Source: Lateolabrax maculatus
Lineage: Eukaryota > Chordata > Actinopteri > Acropomatiformes > Lateolabracidae
DNA: 64,000 bases
Reading direction: 5' to 3'
Assembly: GCA_031216445.1 (NCBI GenBank)
Contig: CM062200.1
Span: 6,974,501 to 7,038,500, forward strand
The position numbers and the translations under genes were made by a program. The notes under the pieces are model-generated. The model ran no database searches and was not told where the DNA came from. It saw nothing but the letters and a program-made list of their open reading frames with translations. Below are positions 13,865-27,534 of this stretch, one piece after another (the first letter of the stretch is position 1; every line of letters begins with the position of its first letter).

Positions 13865-16720
13865 CTTGCACTATTGTAGGTTTTCATGCACATGATCCCA
13901 CTTTTTCCACACAAAGCTGGGTTCTTGCCATTCGCCACATCAAAGCGAAGGGACATTATATACTACCACACTGCCTCATGGGTCTCTCCGTTGAAATGTA
14001 ATGTACTAATTGGAGCTCCTAGATTAGGTTTTTATGAGAAACGTATTTCTTTGATGATGATTTCATCTGCTGTAAATGTTTATATTTACATCTGTTCTAA
14101 ATAACTTTCCGTTACAGAGCAGGGGTTACAAGTGCTGCAGAGCTACTTGCTCTCCAGAAGTCTAATGCCTAGCGTCTCATTTATCATAGTTAACTCTAGG
14201 ATTTGTCCAGAAGTCCCTGATTAGGTTGTCTGAGTTTAATGAGACATAACGGAGCCTGTGACTGGGAAATCACTGCACATTGATCTAGTTTATATTCAAA
14301 CAATGGTAATGAAGGCTACAGTGTCAATGGAGTGGTCATAGCAAGTCAGTTAAGTATATTCACTTTATAGACTCCAAAATGTACTTCCATTATTGTCCCA
14401 AATTGTGTAAGTGCTAACCTTTTCTTTGCTCAATTATACTTAGTGTTCACCCTGGTTGGATACCTTATCAAGAGAAGAGAGAGTCCTACAGAGCTTTAAG
14501 CTGAAAACCCATTTGTGACTACTGACTGCAAAATGTCCTATTTTATACTCCGCCAAATAGAACAGATCTATGATGCCCACAGCATGGGCAAGGTTGACTC
14601 TACTATTTTGTAATTTTACAAACTAATTCTACTGACTTGGTTTTTGCAGGGAACACTTTCTTTCTCACAATAAAGTTCTTGGCCTGTAGTCACATAAGCA
14701 ATTCAGCGTTTTTTGCTGTTCCCCCAAGATTTGATCAAAAGTGTCCCAAGCAGTCTCTCACCTACTGAGAATGTGTTTTTACCGCCTGTGCTTGCCTTCG
14801 GCTCTGCTCTCTGGATGTCAGTGGGCTTTTGTTTTCTGTTATTACCATAATCACATCACAAGTGTTCAATACACATGTACAATTGTGTGTCATAATCAAT
14901 AGAAAACCGATGTTACATTAGCATATAAAAGCTGGAAAATTCTTTCTCCAGCATGATTGCCAGGTGAAATGTTTGACATACAGGACCTTTCTTTCTAGGT
15001 CATATACAACACTCACCTACAAATAAGCTGTTTGATTGATTAGGCACTAACTCCAATTCATCAAGCCTGTTGCAATGAATATATCTCACACCACAACTTT
15101 TACTTTACACGCATAAGAGCAGACCAAACACTGACAATGAAGACCACATGTAAAACAATGATGGAATTTGTTGATAAATCACCAAAGAGATTAATTTTCC
15201 GAGGTCAACATGGTCATATTTTCTCAATTAGAACATTCACGTCAGGGAATGGATTTGAATTGTTTATCGTGACATTTATTTCTCTTCTTCATTTATGTGA
15301 ATATTCCATTTAGATAAGACATTGCGCAAATCCTGGTGTTATTTCCCTATCCAGAGACAGACAGAAGAGGCTGACAATGTTGAATAGAGATGCAACAGAA
15401 AAATATGGTAATTTAATGCAGGAAGAACAGAAGTGGCATTTAGTAGCTGGCATTCAGGATTAGCTTGAAGTGACTTCATTGTCTTTCTGTCTGCGTTGTC
15501 AAATCTACTGACAGTCAAATCTGACTCTTCTCCCAACCTAATATGTTTTCTTTCAAACAGTTATTTTGTCTTTTTCAGCCTGGAGACAGCATGTCAAAAT
15601 GTAAACATAATAACAACTTTAATTATGGGTATTGTACCTGTCGCACCGATGCAGGGAAGTTAACAAATATTTCTCTGTCAGAGTTTTAGGACAAGTTCAG
15701 CAGTTGCACAAATCTCAGGGATATTCACCTCCTGTTGTGTCACACTTGCAGTTATTGTGTTTTTTTTTTGTGGTTGTTTGGGTGTCAGGCTGCCTACGCC
15801 CGGGACAGGTTTCTACGGCATTAACAGCTGGAACGTGGTATTTTCTTGTTGACTCATGGTGCCTCACCCCGATGCTGACTCCCTGTCTGTCAGACAGTGC
15901 CCTGCTGGAGGCCTGTCCCGTGGGTAATGCATTTCAAATGGGGGGCGCGACCCCCCCGTCCCCTCCCTCCCCCCACGCCTCATTAACTTCCCACTGATTG
16001 ATAAACAGTGAACTGCTGCTGCCATGCGGCGAGAGAGGCTAGTGGAATAAGACACATGATGTCGTTGGCTGGTGGTTTCATCGCTCGGCTGGGAAGAGAT
16101 CAACCCACAAATATTGTCAGCAGGGTGACGTGCGTTGGAAAGTTTTCCTGTATATTTGTTTCTGTGTTTCTGCACTTTGTTGATGCAATGATGCAAATGA
16201 TACTCCTGTTCGGTGTTCCTCTGTATGTTGTCATGCTTGTGTATAGTGCAGTTTACTACTAACATTGCTAACAGTGCAGGAAAGCCAATAATGATTTTCT
16301 CCTGATATGGGTATGGATTAGTCTGTACTGCAAATTGCCTGCGACCAATCTCAGCCCACCTCTTTTAGTTGGACTATGGTACAGTTTCTTGGTTTTAACT
16401 TGGGTTTGGAGAAAACATTACATTTGTAGATTTGCCAATTTATATACACGTGAATTCAAGGAAGCTCCAACATTTAAGGGGAGTCGGTTGAAATAGGTAG
16501 AAACCCAGAATATCAAAAAGATTTGATCAGATTGCCTGCAGTGACTGAAACAACTGTGTGTCCTCTTTCAGAGTCCTTGAGCAAGACGCTACATCCCCCC
16601 GTGCTCATTTAGTGAAAGTCTCGAAGAAATGTAACATATGGATGACACATGGGTGTCTGCAACATGTTCTTTTATACCCCCACTCTCCCAGAGTGTAACA
16701 GGCAAGCAGTGAGGCAGACA

Positions 16721-16723
<3 letters not shown>

Positions 16724-16755
<32 letters not shown>
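16724..16755 (+). repeat. CA microsatellite
   Basis: Uninterrupted CA units, about 32 bp. Confidence 0.95.
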
Positions 16756-16759
<4 letters not shown>

Positions 16760-18289
16760 CACACTGGATTGTCTGTTGTGGGCAGATGTTGAGGTTGTGT
16801 GTCCGACTGAGAGCGCAGACCTAATTAAGACTGAAGAAACACATCATTTTATTTGGCTCTCTCTACTCTTTGGCCCCGCTTTGATCCAATGATTATTACC
16901 AGCTCTTTGGCTCTGCAGAGGAGTAGAGGGCGGGGAAGCATTGTGTCTCATGCTGACAGCTCCCAAACAAAATAACCCCCCTCCCCTGGTTGTTATATCT
17001 GACACTCCCAGCTGGGTTGTCAGCGGTGAGGTCAGTAAAAGAATCCAGCTGCCTGCTGAGGTTTGTTCCTCTGCTGTGGATTAGCACCAGCCAACCATCT
17101 GCTGGTGTCCTGTAGTGTAATACTGTACATGCACTTGCTGTATGTACAATACATGGACACATAAAGGCACGGACACGCTCATCCTCGCTTGTACAAATCA
17201 CTAATACAAATACACATGCTCATGCTGTAATAATCAACCCTGGAGGGGTCCACATAGCTTTTTTGGATCTCAGCTCATTTGCTGATCTATCTCTGCTGTT
17301 TATCCTCTTGCCCCCAGCTGTGTGCCCTTCCTTTCCTCAGAGAAAGGAGCAGTGCTCAATAACATCTGTGGGTGATGAAAAGGGCAGCCATCATTGTAGT
17401 AGAGCTGTGACAGTACAACATTTTTACCATTCCTCCCTGCAATATTTAAAACCTTGCTAAAAAAAAAAGGTCCGTATCTTTATATACAGAACATTCACTA
17501 ACATCATGTTGACTAAGACTACATGCCAAATGTGGTTGGCTGATGGAAAGCTTTTCTTGTGAAGCAGTGATAACAAAACAGAGTTTGCTATAATGGAGAT
17601 ATGTGAGTACTTGGTCGAAGTTAGAGGGAAAAAAGGCACAAAGTGCCATATTACCAAGGTATTGCAGTAATCTTCCCAGTGTAGTGACCCCTGAATTGGC
17701 TCTTTCACCAATTCTCGCAGAAGTCCCTCTGTTTACCTGCAGCAGAGATGCTGTGTTGAGATTGCTGTATTGATTTATTGTGCTTTCTAGATATAAACTG
17801 TAAACGGATCACTTGGTAACCTCAGAGAGTCACTTTATGGTGTTATTGATTCCCATCTGTAACTAAAAATTATTTCCTCACAGTTTTTCTGTCAACATTA
17901 TCTCCCCATTCTCTATTTTTATCCAATCATGTATGTCCATCTGCTCATTACACATTGTCTCCAATGTCTAAGCTTATTACTGTTCTCCCGTATCACAGGG
18001 AATGAGTTATGGATTGATATTGAATGCTTCTTCATGGTGTATGCATGTGGTGTGAAAGTGGTTTAATAGAAAACGTCACAGGAGACTTTTCTTTATCCAT
18101 TTTCTATCCTTGATGCCTAAAGCTGCTCAGTTCAATTTATGCTCTCCTAAAGCAGGGTTAAGTTTGAAAAATCACATCAGACTGTTTATCGTCCATGCAA
18201 GTCTGGAAGTGGGGGAACGGCTTTCACATTATGATAGGTTTTAGGAAGAAGCCCTTTGTTAATTTGTTGTTTTTGTTTATTCTTTCTAG

Positions 18290-18368
18290 GGGGCTGTTCG
18301 CAAGTAACTACACAGAAACCCATTACCTGGAAGATGGCAGTGTGGTCACAGGCTCTCACAACTTCACG
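18290..18368 (+). CDS. adam12: adam12 coding exon: prodomain (first exon in window)
   Basis: Begins after a tctttctag acceptor and ends before gtatgt; phase 2 in, phase 0 out. Encodes GLFASNYTETHYLEDGS and on to HNFT, closely matching the human prodomain block GLFASSFTETHYLQDG. The first base completes a split codon from an exon that is not in the window. Confidence 0.93.
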
Positions 18369-21300
18369 GTATGTTTTAAACAACTTTTCATTTTCAGTTT
18401 TTTTTTATGAAGACTAACACAAAAATTACCGACCCAGCAGCTCTTGTGAATCCTTCTACTTGTCGGGCTCTGCTTCATTGTGCTCCTATTAGGGTCATTG
18501 AGGAAGTAAAGAAAAATTCATGTTGCACTTTTAAACCGCCTTGAATTGGGTCGTCTTGCTCCTAAAGAAGCCTGTGTAGGTGAGCGGGTCCATTTTCATT
18601 CTCTGTCAGCAGATTCATATTTTATGAAATAAAATGCGGACAGAGGTCAGAGAACAGACCCAGTTTTAGGGAACAGCTCAGGTCTTTCATAATGGATAAA
18701 CTTAAAACACTCCCAAAAAATGGTTTTCTATGTGGGTCTGGAAGAAAATATTGAATTAGTGAGTGTCTGTGCACTTCAGAAAACATTCTAAAAGACTCAG
18801 CACCTATCATTGCATTTATGAGCCTCAGACTTGTCAAACTGAGATTGCACTTCTATCTAAAATACATCTGTTAAGTTTGTCAAATGACTTCTCATGTGAC
18901 TTTAACAAAGAGCAGTACATCGTTTTTGACCACAGCACCAACAGGTTTCGTATGTGTCCTCTTTTTGGCAGTTTATTTCAGTTTATTTGGCAGGTTTTCC
19001 TCAGCAAAATATGACCTGCTTTTAAATACAATGGGTCTTTGAAAACATCTTCCATGGATCTATAAATATCTCTCTATGGAAGGTTATTTATTTTAAGGTT
19101 AAACAGGACTCCAAATCGACTGTTATATATATTCTGTATACTCTAATAAATGAGTATGATGTGGCTAGATCACAACCGGTTCTATGCCTTAAAGCTTCCA
19201 CCTGCTTTCCTAAATCAAGCAATTTGATCATCTGCAGTTTGGAAAGCAATCAAGTGTCTAATTTGTTAAGATACCCAGAAAGCATAATAATAAACAGCTT
19301 GTGAGGTCTGTTTACAAAACGCCTGGCCTACTTATGCTGAAATCCAAAAAAAAAAGAGGAGATTCATATAATTCAATAATGGCCAACCCACACAGTAAAA
19401 TGAACAGTATTTTCCACTGGAGACTTCTGTGAGACCAGAGCTGGACCATCACTGGCTGGGCTCGGCCAGCAAATCAGAATAGCTGCCATTCCAAAGCATG
19501 AAGACAATGAAGGAGTTGTAGCAGGTCAGCTCAGAGTGTCCACAACTTAGATAGCTCGCACATTGCACGAATGAATGGTTAAATGGATAGATAAATGGGT
19601 CACACTGCTTCACATTTGCACCAAATGCCTTCTCAGTGATTTTCTATCAATCACCTAATTGATTAATCAACTAATAAACTGTGCACTAGATGGAGGGCTG
19701 GATTAAGGATTGAATGGATGGACTAAATGATCACTGCCAGTAACCTGTATTTACCTGCTCAGGGTCTTACCAGCTTGAGAACTAACGGACATCTTTCGAC
19801 CTCCATCCCTCCTCTCATTCCTCGCTCATGACCAAAGCCAGCTCTTCATGGGAGGGTCTTTTTACTGGAAACGACCAGATCTTTTGAGACCGATCCGTAG
19901 TTAATTTATTTGTCCTGTCGGCAGGGAGGAAACTGATATAGTGATCTGGGCAAGGGATCTGGAGGGTTCAGTTCTGTGTCAAAGGCAAGGTACTGCTGGG
20001 AGTGACTTCAGCGTAAGTCAGCTCTCCCTCTGTGTCTCTTTTACGTCCTCCCCCCCTTTTCACTAAATCTATGTCCACATACAATACAATAAATGAGTGC
20101 CATGTGCTGTAACAAAAGCCATCTACTGGGAATATGAATCACTAGCATGGATATTAAAGAGTTAACTTGGAATAATAAATGCATAGTTATTATAAACACT
20201 GTAATGTTCACGCCTGTGGGTTGCCTCCCACAATAATCTGGGTATTAGTTATTAATCTTCCTTATTCCAGATATGAAGGCGTAAGCACTTTCCTCTCTCA
20301 TTTCTTTTTGCAGAAACCTTAGAAACAAAAAGTCTATTCATATCCCTTATGTCGATGCATCATAGTCATGATCTCATCAAAGAAACATGAGGTGGTAGCA
20401 TTAACTCAGTGCACTAAATCCAGCCCTGCTCCTCCCCATAACACTAAAATTTCATATTTCATGTAATGGGCTGTCCCTTCTTTGCACCTTTTTACCTTGC
20501 TATAATGGATAGTTCTCTTCCAGTACACCTCTAGGTAGAGATATGGAAAGTGGCCAAACAGGCGAAGGCTTTCAAAGCTTTGGGTCTACTTTTTAAATGT
20601 CCTCTGAATAAGATATTGTGTTTTTTGGGGAGTAGGATTGGGTTCCAAAATCCATTTTTTCTCTCCAAAAAATTGCATTGTAACTGTTTTGCCAAATACA
20701 TTTTGGAAAAAACCTAAGTGTGAGTGGTTTATGTTTACTGGTAAAAAAAATCCAGTCCAACTTGCTTGCAAAATTGCGTAGTTGCAAATTTTAGTATTCA
20801 GTATTTAAATATTATTGTTTTGGAGGCAGGGATGCCATTTTGAATCTAGTTCCAATTCTAGTAAAATTCTTGAATGTGTGAACAAATCTCTTATCAAATC
20901 TTTAATTTAGTTGTCTACTCTCATTAACAATCAGCTGAGAACAAAACTTCTTTAAATATTAAATTATTTATAACTTGTTACTCTAACTTGATTTTTTTTA
21001 AGGATTTAGATTCAGTAAGTGGATTCAATACTAGATCCAAATTTGACTAAATTCTATATATAAGACTGAAAGACACTATCTCAATGCTATTTTAACAAGC
21101 TCATGTCAGAAGTGAGGAACTGTTAATTGGAGTATCTGTTTTATTGCAGAATTGCTCTGAAGAAGTACTGTGACGCAAGACTAAGCAAGGATCCCCTCTC
21201 ACACCCAAGCCTGTTCAGACACTGAACATGCAAAATCAGCAGCCTTTAGAGGTTAACCACCTTGAAGGAGCCCAGACATTGAAATTTACTGCCTGCACTC

Positions 21301-24300
21301 TATATTTAGGAAAGTCCTAAATAGAGTGGGTGGAAAACTCACGTTTCCTTGTTTTCCAGACCAGGGTGGCAGAAGTGCTGTTGGTCAGACCTCACCTGAG
21401 CGAGGCTGTCTAACTGTAGCAGAAGGGCTGTTTTCACTCTAAACCAGACACTTCCTCCCCGCCCTCTCGCTGCCAGGCCTGGTTCAATAAACATTCACTT
21501 TCTCTACTCCCTGCTGCAGCTTGACAGGTGGTCCATGAAAGCGGGTACCTGGGAACGCAGCAGCAAGCAAAGATTGTGCTGGGAAATGTGAAACTCTGCA
21601 CAGATTTAAGCCATCATTAGCCTGCGGTGATGATTGTCAACGGCTCCTGCAAACCCCGCAACAGACTATTCCCTTTGAGTTAATTTGCTCATATTTCACA
21701 GTTATCAGCTGGGACTGATGTTGTTGAACTGTGCTTAAACCTAAAGACATGTTTTGTTTCACACTGGTCCCATTCTTCCTGCCTTGAATTTTAAATGCTG
21801 AAGTCTTTTTTGTCGTGCTCTCTCAGGCAAACTGCTACTACCATGGTGAGGTGGAAGGTCATGTCAACTCAGACGTCAGCCTCAGTGCCTGTGCTGGTGT
21901 TAAGTAAGTGTATCAGACACTAATTTCTTCATTTTTCAGAGACAATCACAAGGCTGGCAGACAAACATTCACCCTAACATTCACACCAACGGGCAATTTA
22001 TCAGTGGCCAGTAGTGGCCAGTAGAGTGGTCAGTTAACCTAACCTGCATGTCTTTGGACTATGGGAGGAAACTGGAGCACCCAGAGGAAATCTGGGTCAG
22101 GTCTCCCTCAGGTCTCCATGCTCACCATTACATAGTTGATACCAAGTTATTTCATGGCATAGGCCCAGGCATAGTCAAGTCCAAGTCAATTGCCATCGTC
22201 TCATTGCTCACATTGCTGAAAAGAAGTCTCATAGGAAAAGAAACCTCGGGCAGTCAGATGATCACACAGGTTTTAAACAAACTCCAAGCTTAGCCAAACT
22301 TATTTGGAAGACCTACCGCACTTTGCATAGTAGTGTGTGCGCAGAGTTTTTTCCTGTGCCAGGAGTGATTGTAACTTAATTAATTATTGTTTACAACCTC
22401 TCTGATCGTATATTATGGTGAGCATAATGTTATTAAAACCATTAATTATCACCAAAAAACTAAGAAAATCAGACACGGGTTGTAATAAACAGGAATTATC
22501 CTTTAATTCTGATTTGGGACCAAGTAATAAATCTCAAGTTTACAACTCTAAGAAATGGCATGTCAACATAACTAAATAAGGAATGTTGCTACATTATTAA
22601 GCTGTGATGACACCCTCTATAATCTTGACATTTTGTAAGGCTTTAGACAAGTAAGGAGTTTCAGTGTTGGAAACACTATGTTTGCAGTTGTCAAACAGGA
22701 GTAATGATTGCAGTAATATCATTGGAAACCATCAGGAATGTTTTCACAAACCAGCCAAACGTCGACACCCTCTGCCGAGGGTTTCGCCTGATTATGAAGC
22801 TCTTGCTGTTGACCTTGGTCTTAATATTCATGTATTTATTTCAGATTTTCTGCAACCTGTGTCTGCACAATGACAGATACAAAGATAGAGAGCTGCGCAT
22901 TGCTTGGCTCACCAAGACAAATTGATCTTGGTTTGGGTTGGCAGTGCTTAGGCGTTTGGGGGAGTTTAGTATGAGTTCATGCGGTTGTGAATATTGTGCA
23001 AGGTTTGTGAGAATCTCACAGTTTATCCAGGATCACTGCATGAGAACGTCACTTTAAATCACAGAGGCCACTGTTAAAACTTGAGAAAAGTTAAGAAAGA
23101 GGTAACAAAGTCCACATCACTGGAAAAACAAAGAGACACTACCACTCTCTATGCAGAATGTCGTTCAAGTGATAGCTACTATTATGCATACACACTGCAT
23201 GATATTGACTGATGAATGTTCTGATCACTAATGATGTGACACATAAGTCAGGACCATATCTGATATGTTTCAGTCTAATTCCAGTATCTTAATGCTGTAT
23301 GAATACTGTACTCCAATATTTAAAATAAACAGAATATGACCCCGGGACCTTCTTCCTCTCTCTGCAGGGGTTTCATATCCCTTGACGGCAAATCCTATTT
23401 ACTGGAACCATCTGCTGATCACTCTGATGGGACTCACTGGATCTACACAGCTGAACACCTCAATTTCGCACCTGGCACCTGTGGCCATGATTTCAACATA
23501 TCCTATGCCACTGAACATGCAGAGAGTAGTCCATTCACCGCTTTCAGCACAAGGGTAAGGATTATTAAACATTTTCTCCCTCCAGCTACAAGAAAACCCT
23601 TTACACTGATGTTACAGTGATTTGGCGCTATATAAATAAAAATTGACTTGATTTGACTTGACACTGACACAGTGTGATTTGAGAGAAAGTATCTTTCTTT
23701 TTCGTACTTCTTTTGTCTTTTGAAAAATGTAATGCTTTCGTTGCTTGGTTGACAGTAGAGAGATGAAAGAAAGCAAGAGGTGAGAAAGATGGGGAAAAAT
23801 TTGATTTGCAACAAGTGTCTCCGGCCGGACATGAACCCCGGAAGTGGCGGCACCTTAAGCTTCGAGCCACCAGGGCGCCTGCTGTCTTTCTGTTTTTTTA
23901 ACAAATCACCAAGTTTGCCACTCAGAAGAAGGCATTCAGGCACTCGAACAAAGAGAAAAGGTATTTTAAAAGCCTTGACTGTTTGTAGTTCAGCCACTTT
24001 TGACCTGACCAGTCCATCAACAGGTCAATTTGTTCACTAAACCATTTAGTGAGTATAATCAATAAACCCTTTTTATAAAAATGCTTCATAGTGATCATGT
24101 TAACGTGCTGAAATGAGCATTTAGCTCAAAGCACACATACTGTAGTGCCCAAATACAGCTTCATAGAGCCACTAGCAGGGTGGTAGCCGGCTGGAGTGTT
24201 TTTGTGTTGAGTTTGGTCTTACTGTGCCTGTTCAGTTTTCCTCCCACAGTCCAATGAGGTTACGTTAGTTGGAGACACCAAATTGCCCATTATGTGTATG

Positions 24301-27300
24301 TATAATAGGATAATAGGTATCTATGTTTATCTGTTTACATGAGTCATCCCTGTAATACAATAAGTGGGTATAGCTAATGGATGGGTAGAGAGTGGTAAGA
24401 TGTTTCTTTCCACCTGTGATCATTTATTATGTGATGAAATTATATTTACTTCCTGCAGATAGTCTGTATAGTGAACCAGGTGTAATCCATTTACTTTTAT
24501 TATTTCAACCCTGACGACCCTGTGAGGTCGGTGTTCAACATTCAGACACCTGACTAAATCAAGGATTTCAACATGCCTTTTGTCCTTGCTCAACCTTGGA
24601 GTGCTGGAGAATGTTTTTTCCAGTGACCAATTTTTAGACTCAAGGGCAGTTTAAGCTCACTAGATTTCCTGCATTTGAAACTAATTGAGCCCTTTGCTTC
24701 TGCTTTTCTTTGTGTTTGACACTCAAATGCTTGAGTTGATGTTTTAATCACCGTGGGCCCCGAAAAGGACGTGAAGACAGAAAATCAACCAGCCAAAGTG
24801 AAAAATGTCTTACTTGATGTTTCTCATCGTAGCCTCTATTTGGATTCAGAATATAAAATATTGCTCACCTTGAAGCCTTTTTAAAACGATCATTTGCAAT
24901 GTAGATATTGTTAAGTGCCCTGCAATGTATTTTAAGGAGTTACTACTTGTTGAATTATTCACTCATTAATTCTCATTCCTTCAATCTGATCTAACGGTGT
25001 CCATTAGTGATCTGGAGTGTATGGAGGGGGGGTTGATAAACGCCTGTGGAGAGTACAGTGGCTGTTAAGGGGCAACATTTGTTCCGAAAGCGAGATAAAA
25101 CTACAGGATTGTACATCATGCCTTCAGCAGGACCTGTCCGTCCAGTCTTAAACAGATTGCTTTAAAAAAAAAAAAGAAATCCACCCTATCCCACACCCAC
25201 TCAGCCCCTAACAACCTCATCGAGCAGAGGGATAAATCATAAGGACCATGGCCCCTGGGAGTCTCTATCCTCTAAGGGAAAAGGGGCTTAAAGATGATGA
25301 GCGCTGATAAGTGGAAAACACAGACTCCAGTGATCTCTATCTGACTGGTGAAGGAAGGCAGGAGTGGACGAACACGGGTGATTTATCAGGTCAATTCACA
25401 CAGAGATAGGTGGTGTAAAAAGATGAAACAGATGTTCAAGGACCCAAAGGGAGGTTAATCACACATATCAATAATTGTGATGCATCATAAATGCGAGGGA
25501 CTTTCCATTGTCTTAAAACTGTTTTTTATTTTTGCAATTGTTGAATCATTTCATTAAGGGTATATGGAGATTGAGGGTGTTTTCGGGAAGCAGGCCAAAC
25601 ACATGGCTGTGCTGGCTAAAACATCCAGTCCTTTTATATTGTTAGTTTTTATTTATTCATGCAGTAATAGGGGTTTTCTGATGTTTTGCTGTACTGTTTG
25701 GTTTCTGTTGATGATTATAGTGCTGGCTTAAATTGCAAGCATTGTCTTTATTGTTAAGAGGTCTGCAAACAGCAGACGTGAAGAAATCCTGACAACACCA
25801 CAATGCAGTTCCCGATTGACAGGAAACAGAAGGGGAATAAGAAAACAAATGAAGGGGAGAATGCTGTAATGCTGATTTATACTAGTGTGAAAAATATGGT
25901 TTAATTCTCCTGCATACGAGCGTTTTTTTCCATGTACTTCAATATTTTTTATCTGATCAGAATGTCCCCTTTCATTTGTTTAAAATACTACGTGCCTACC
26001 CCTCCTAATACAGCAAGAGATGTTAAGAGTTAGAAGGAAAAACATCTCTACTAAGTGAAGACAGATGCGGTTTAGAAGGGAGGTGGTCAAACATGGTAAT
26101 CCCACAGGTGATTAAAAAAGTGAAAACAGACAAGATAGTGAAGGATATTTTCAAAAATTGTTACTTGTAACCAGAGGAGGTGAGAGATCTTGTTAGTGGC
26201 AAAGAGAACACCAAGAAGTGATAATATGTAGTCTGATTTGCTGTACTTGGTGGCATGCAAGCAAGCCTACCTCAGCATGTTACAGAGGGGCGCCGTGGTG
26301 TGCTGCTGCTGCTTTGATAAGCTACGATGTGCTTGAGGGTCTAAAGATAAAAAGGCGTGTTGGCAGGGTACCCCTGGATGATGAGAGTCAGATGTGGTAG
26401 AGAAGGGTAGAGAGATATGATGGCTGGCTGACAGGAAAAGCACATCAACAACATGAGTTCCTGCAAATCTCTATTGTCACAAGGCTGTCCAAGATGTCAA
26501 ACCTGAACACAACCTGCAATGGCATTTTGAGAGTCTTGTCTTCCATGGTTGAAACAGAATCCTAGGGCAGAAGATAACATCTATTCATCCATCCATTATC
26601 TATACCGCTTATCCTTAGAGGGTCGCAGGGAGAACATACCATGTGGTGGGCTCATTTCTGAAGCGAAAGAACTCAGAACAGTTGAATGTCAGACTAAACT
26701 TAATCATAGAGTTTGAGCACGGGGATTCATTTTTGATCTTTGGAAACAGTACTGTGGATGGTGAAGAGAATCTAATCACAAATGTCCATTATTCAGTTTT
26801 CATCTCCATCCACTCTTGCGCCAGCTCCATTTGCTTAATTAAGACTGTGAGATGTGGTTGAAAGCTCCGCAGCTAGTAAGCTGGCCTTTGTTCTTGAATT
26901 CTCTTCACCATTTCAATTGTATAAGAACACTCTTTCTTCACCTTAAGTCTGTGATATTGAGGCAGCAGTGGTGTGTAAAACAGGAACTAAAGGAAGTTTT
27001 GTGCTTGTTTGCTATTGAAGTTGAAGCTAAATTAAAGATATGAATAGTTGATTTATTTACTCTATGTTATCTACTGAATTGGATGCAGAAACACACATTT
27101 TCCATTTTCCAGCCGTAGTTTCAATTTTATAGAGACAATGAAAAAAAAACATTGTAAATTCACACCTATTGCTCTAACTCTTCACTGAGCTGATTCAACA
27201 ATAGTGTTCATGTGTATGTCTTCTCTCCAGTGGCCTCCTGGAGACTTGGTAATCACCATAGGGTGCATTTAGAGCACACTTGCCCATCCTGGCTTATCTA

Positions 27301-27473
27301 TGGAGGAGGCAGATAAGACCAGAGAGGATCCAGGCTGCCAGGCCAGCAAGGATAAAGAGGCTCAGGCTGAAAACGGGCCATAGTGTGAAGGCAGAACACT
27401 TAGCCAGCAGGATAGTATAGGATCTACGTGTGTGCAAGTGGAAAGACTGAGTTTGTGTGTATGTGTGTGTGTT

Positions 27474-27534
<61 letters not shown>

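Larger units (their letters stand above)
1..18289. other. Region without recognised exons, probable 5' intron of adam12
   Basis: I looked for the preceding ADAM12 prodomain exon (human ending near INLERNE) and for any other gene and found none. Open frames here are short, lack splice context and match nothing I know. The region holds a short hAT-like element near 3.5 kb, a perfect hairpin near 5.5 kb, a teleost repeat fragment near 9.3 kb, a 20-base G run near 13.85 kb and a CA microsatellite near 16.7 kb. ADAM12 has very long early introns in mammals, so an intron is the simplest reading, but upstream intergenic DNA cannot be excluded for the left part. Confidence 0.6.

Noticed and set aside
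23503..23997. 164-codon minus-strand open frame
   Set aside because: It overlaps an adam12 exon antisense, the LINE tail and the SINE, and resembles no protein I know.
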